Source: Shinella sp. UYSO24 (GTDB taxonomy: Bacteria > Pseudomonadota > Alphaproteobacteria > Rhizobiales > Rhizobiaceae). From it: a stretch of DNA of 64,000 nucleotides. The DNA lies in contig CABHNZ010000016.1 of assembly GCA_902167985.1 (NCBI GenBank), forward strand, positions 62,001 through 126,000. Direction: 5' to 3'. Shown here piece after piece: positions 62,381 to 64,000 of this stretch. Made by a program: the position numbers and the translations under genes. The number at the start of each line of letters is the position of its first letter. Position 1 is the first letter of the stretch. Below the pieces are notes generated by a model. It saw only the letters and a program-made list of their open reading frames with translations. It was not told the DNA's origin and did not search any database.

Positions 62381-64000
62381 CTATCGGACAGCGAGCGCGA
62401 TCCGGGCCGCTTCGAGGCTTGCCGAACCGCAGACGACGCGGTCTTTCAAGGCCGAGGTTTCTGCCAGAAGGTTTTCAGCCGTGAAGCGGGCGAGCGCGGT
62501 GCGGATCTCTCCCTCGCCATTCTCCACCGCGACGAGCGCTGCCTTGGCGAGATAGGCGCCGGTCAGCGTCAGGCCGAAGAGCCGCAGATAGGGCGTGGCG
62601 CCGGCCAGAGCCTCGGCGAGACGATACTCGCCCTGCGCTTCCAGAAGCCAGTCGGTCGCCTTTTCGAGTGCGGTTATGGCGGCCGCGAGGCGTTCGGCGG
62701 TTTCGCCAAAGGCTGCGTCATTGACGGCCCGGACCTTTGCGGCGATCTCGCGCAATTCGCCGATGAAGCCGCGGACATGCTCGCCGGATGACAGAGGCAG
62801 TTTGCGGGTAACAAGATCGATCGCCTGAATGCCGTTGGTGCCCTCGTAGATCGGGGCGATGCGGACATCGCGCAGATAGCGGGCGGCTCCGGTTTCCTCG
62901 ATATAGCCCATGCCGCCATGGACCTGGATGCCGAGCGAGGCTACTTCGACGCCGGCATCGGTCGCGAAGGATTTGGCGATCGGGGTCAGGAGTGCGGCGC
63001 GATCTGCCCAATGTGCGGCCTCGTCGCCTTCGATGCGATGGGCCATATCGATCGCGTGGGCGCAGGCATAGCAGATGGCACGCGAGCCTTGCGTCAGCAC
63101 CTTCATCGTCAGGAGCGTGCGGGCGATATCGGGATGGGCGGCGATTGGGCTCATGGTCTCGGGACGAGGCTGGGAACGGCGTTCGGGGCCACCTTCAGGA
63201 CGCCCGACACCCGGCGCCCTGCCCTGTCGGCGCTCATGCGCATAGGCAAGCGCCTTCTGGGTGGCGGCCTCGCAGGCGGCGACGCCCTGCATGCCGACGG
63301 CAAGCCTTGCGTTGTTCATCATCGTGAACATGCAGGCGAGGCCGCGGTTTTCCTCGCCGATCAGGTAGCCAATGGCGCCTGCGCCATCCTCTCCCGAATA
63401 GCGACCGTCACCGTAGATCATCGTGCAGGTGGGCGAGCCGTGGATGCCGAGCTTGTGCTCGATCGAATGGCAGAACAGATCGTTGCGGGCCCCGAGTGAA
63501 CCGTCTTCCGCCACCAGAAATTTCGGCACGAGGAAAAGCGAGATGCCCTGCGTGCCTTCCGGCGCATCCGGCAGACGGCCAAGCACGAGATGGATGATGT
63601 TGTCCGCCACATCATGCTCGCCCCAGGTGATGAAGATCTTCTGGCCGAAGATCCGGTAGCTGCCGTCATCGCGGCGTTCGGCACGGGTGCGCAACGCGCC
63701 GAGATCGGAGCCCGCCTGCGGTTCGGTGAGGTTCATGGTGCCGGTCCATTCGCCAGACACCATCTTTTCGAGATAGACGGATTTCAGGGCGTCGGTGCCG
63801 TGGGCGGCCAGCGCCTCGGCGGCGCCCATGGTGAGCGTCGGCGCCAGCGCGAAAGCCATCGAGGCTGCGGCCCACATTTCGAGCGCCGCGACATTGAGCA
63901 TATGCGGCAGGGCCTGCCCGCCATAGGCCTCCGGCGCCGTCAGGCCGTTCCAGCCGCCTTCGCGCCAATGTCTGTAGAGGGCCGGCCAGCCATCCGGGGT
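62381..64000 (-). CDS. Acyl-CoA dehydrogenase (DmdC/FadE-like), 5' end outside the window
   Basis: 540 codons visible; the N-terminus lies beyond the right edge, where the frame still reads GWPALYRHWREGGWNGLTAPEAYGGQALPH. FAD-dependent enzyme that forms the 2,3-enoyl-CoA. Motifs: GEWTGTMNLTEPQAGSDLGALRTRAE, IFGQKIFITWGEHD, LGIHGSPTCTMIYG, VGMQGVAACEAATQKALAYAHERRQG, LGIQVHGGMGYIEETGAARYLRDVRIAPIYEGTNGIQAIDL with the active-site Glu. A further C-terminal helical domain of about 100 residues follows, as in the 600-residue group that includes 3-methylmercaptopropionyl-CoA dehydrogenases. Frame intact as far as seen. No stop between it and the edge. Confidence 0.9.
   Translation of the reverse strand, partial: TPDGWPALYRHWREGGWNGLTAPEAYGGQALPHMLNVAALEMWAAASMAFALAPTLTMGAAEALAAHGTDALKSVYLEKMVSGEWTGTMNLTEPQAGSDLGALRTRAERRDDGSYRIFGQKIFITWGEHDVADNIIHLVLGRLPDAPEGTQGISLFLVPKFLVAEDGSLGARNDLFCHSIEHKLGIHGSPTCTMIYGDGRYSGEDGAGAIGYLIGEENRGLACMFTMMNNARLAVGMQGVAACEAATQKALAYAHERRQGRAPGVGRPEGGPERRSQPRPETMSPIAAHPDIARTLLTMKVLTQGSRAICYACAHAIDMAHRIEGDEAAHWADRAALLTPIAKSFATDAGVEVASLGIQVHGGMGYIEETGAARYLRDVRIAPIYEGTNGIQAIDLVTRKLPLSSGEHVRGFIGELREIAAKVRAVNDAAFGETAERLAAAITALEKATDWLLEAQGEYRLAEALAGATPYLRLFGLTLTGAYLAKAALVAVENGEGEIRTALARFTAENLLAETSALKDRVVCGSASLEAARIALAVR

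Noticed and set aside
1..64000. rRNA, tRNA genes, CRISPR arrays, prophage or a complete insertion sequence
   Set aside because: I looked for them and saw no cloverleaf-like genes, no regularly spaced repeats, no phage structural genes and no transposase.

Overview
The window is a piece of an alphaproteobacterial chromosome, most likely Rhizobiaceae (the Rhizobium / Agrobacterium / Ensifer group). The evidence is the high GC content, the many GTG starts, the gene content (aa3 cytochrome oxidase cluster, IalB family, RibBA with a degenerate second domain, bioMNY, DUF1344, an EcfG-type stress promoter at csbD) and familiar rhizobial neighbourhoods such as thrC-M16 peptidase, cta-SURF1-ispH-thrB-rnhA and xseB-dxs-tlyA. 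No rRNA, tRNA, CRISPR array or complete insertion sequence was recognised.

Layout. (a) 1-5.39 kb is an accessory block: the C-terminus of a major facilitator, aliphatic amidase amiE, an acetyltransferase, a short-chain dehydrogenase, a LysR regulator and the first ~100 codons of a flavin monooxygenase. It ends abruptly at about 5.39 kb against the truncated passenger domain of an autotransporter read from the other strand. (b) 5.4-16.7 kb: autotransporter fragment, lipoprotein, thrC, M16 protease, RimJ-like acetyltransferase, a PAS-GGDEF-EAL membrane protein, a zinc-ribbon metallopeptidase, csbD, YqgE and a DsbD-like periplasmic protein. (c) 16.8-22.4 kb: peroxiredoxin and a zinc uptake operon (small membrane ORF, aztA, aztB, aztC) behind two tandem palindromic operators, then small secreted or stress proteins. 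(d) 22.4-31.3 kb, all minus strand: ctaC-ctaD-ctaB-small ORF-ctaG-ctaE-SURF1-ispH-thrB-rnhA, joining respiratory oxidase assembly to isoprenoid and threonine synthesis. (e) 31.7-43.6 kb: ialB, tldD with two small enzymes, MazG-like, TSUP permease, polysaccharide deacetylase, pdxH, a lipoprotein, a DnaJ-family protein, fabI, histidine phosphatase, ugd and a DUF1344 protein. (f) 44.1-64 kb: aroC-ribBA, cupin, winged-helix protein, bioMNY, thioesterase, histone-deacetylase-family protein, xseB, acetyltransferase-like protein, a MntA/HepT pair, pirin, dxs-tlyA-RNA methyltransferase, an animal-type haem peroxidase, and crotonase plus acyl-CoA dehydrogenase running off the right edge.

The strongest global signal is technical. 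About 32 single-base deletions, and no insertion that I could find, break roughly two dozen coding sequences, including housekeeping genes such as dxs, aroC, ctaD, ctaC, thrB and rnhA. In every case restoring one base restores the family sequence. I read this as uncorrected sequencing or assembly error. I therefore annotate the full-length genes across the breaks, give the approximate break position in each entry, and do not treat them as pseudogenes. Some may be real mutations, particularly in the accessory block.

I found no convincing undescribed multi-gene system. The items most worth a second look are the 5.39-kb junction, the tandem operators with the 40-residue membrane ORF in front of the zinc transporter, the 47-residue protein inside the cytochrome oxidase operon, the MntA/HepT pair with a variant HEPN motif, and the haem peroxidase with its convergent Cys-rich secreted neighbour.
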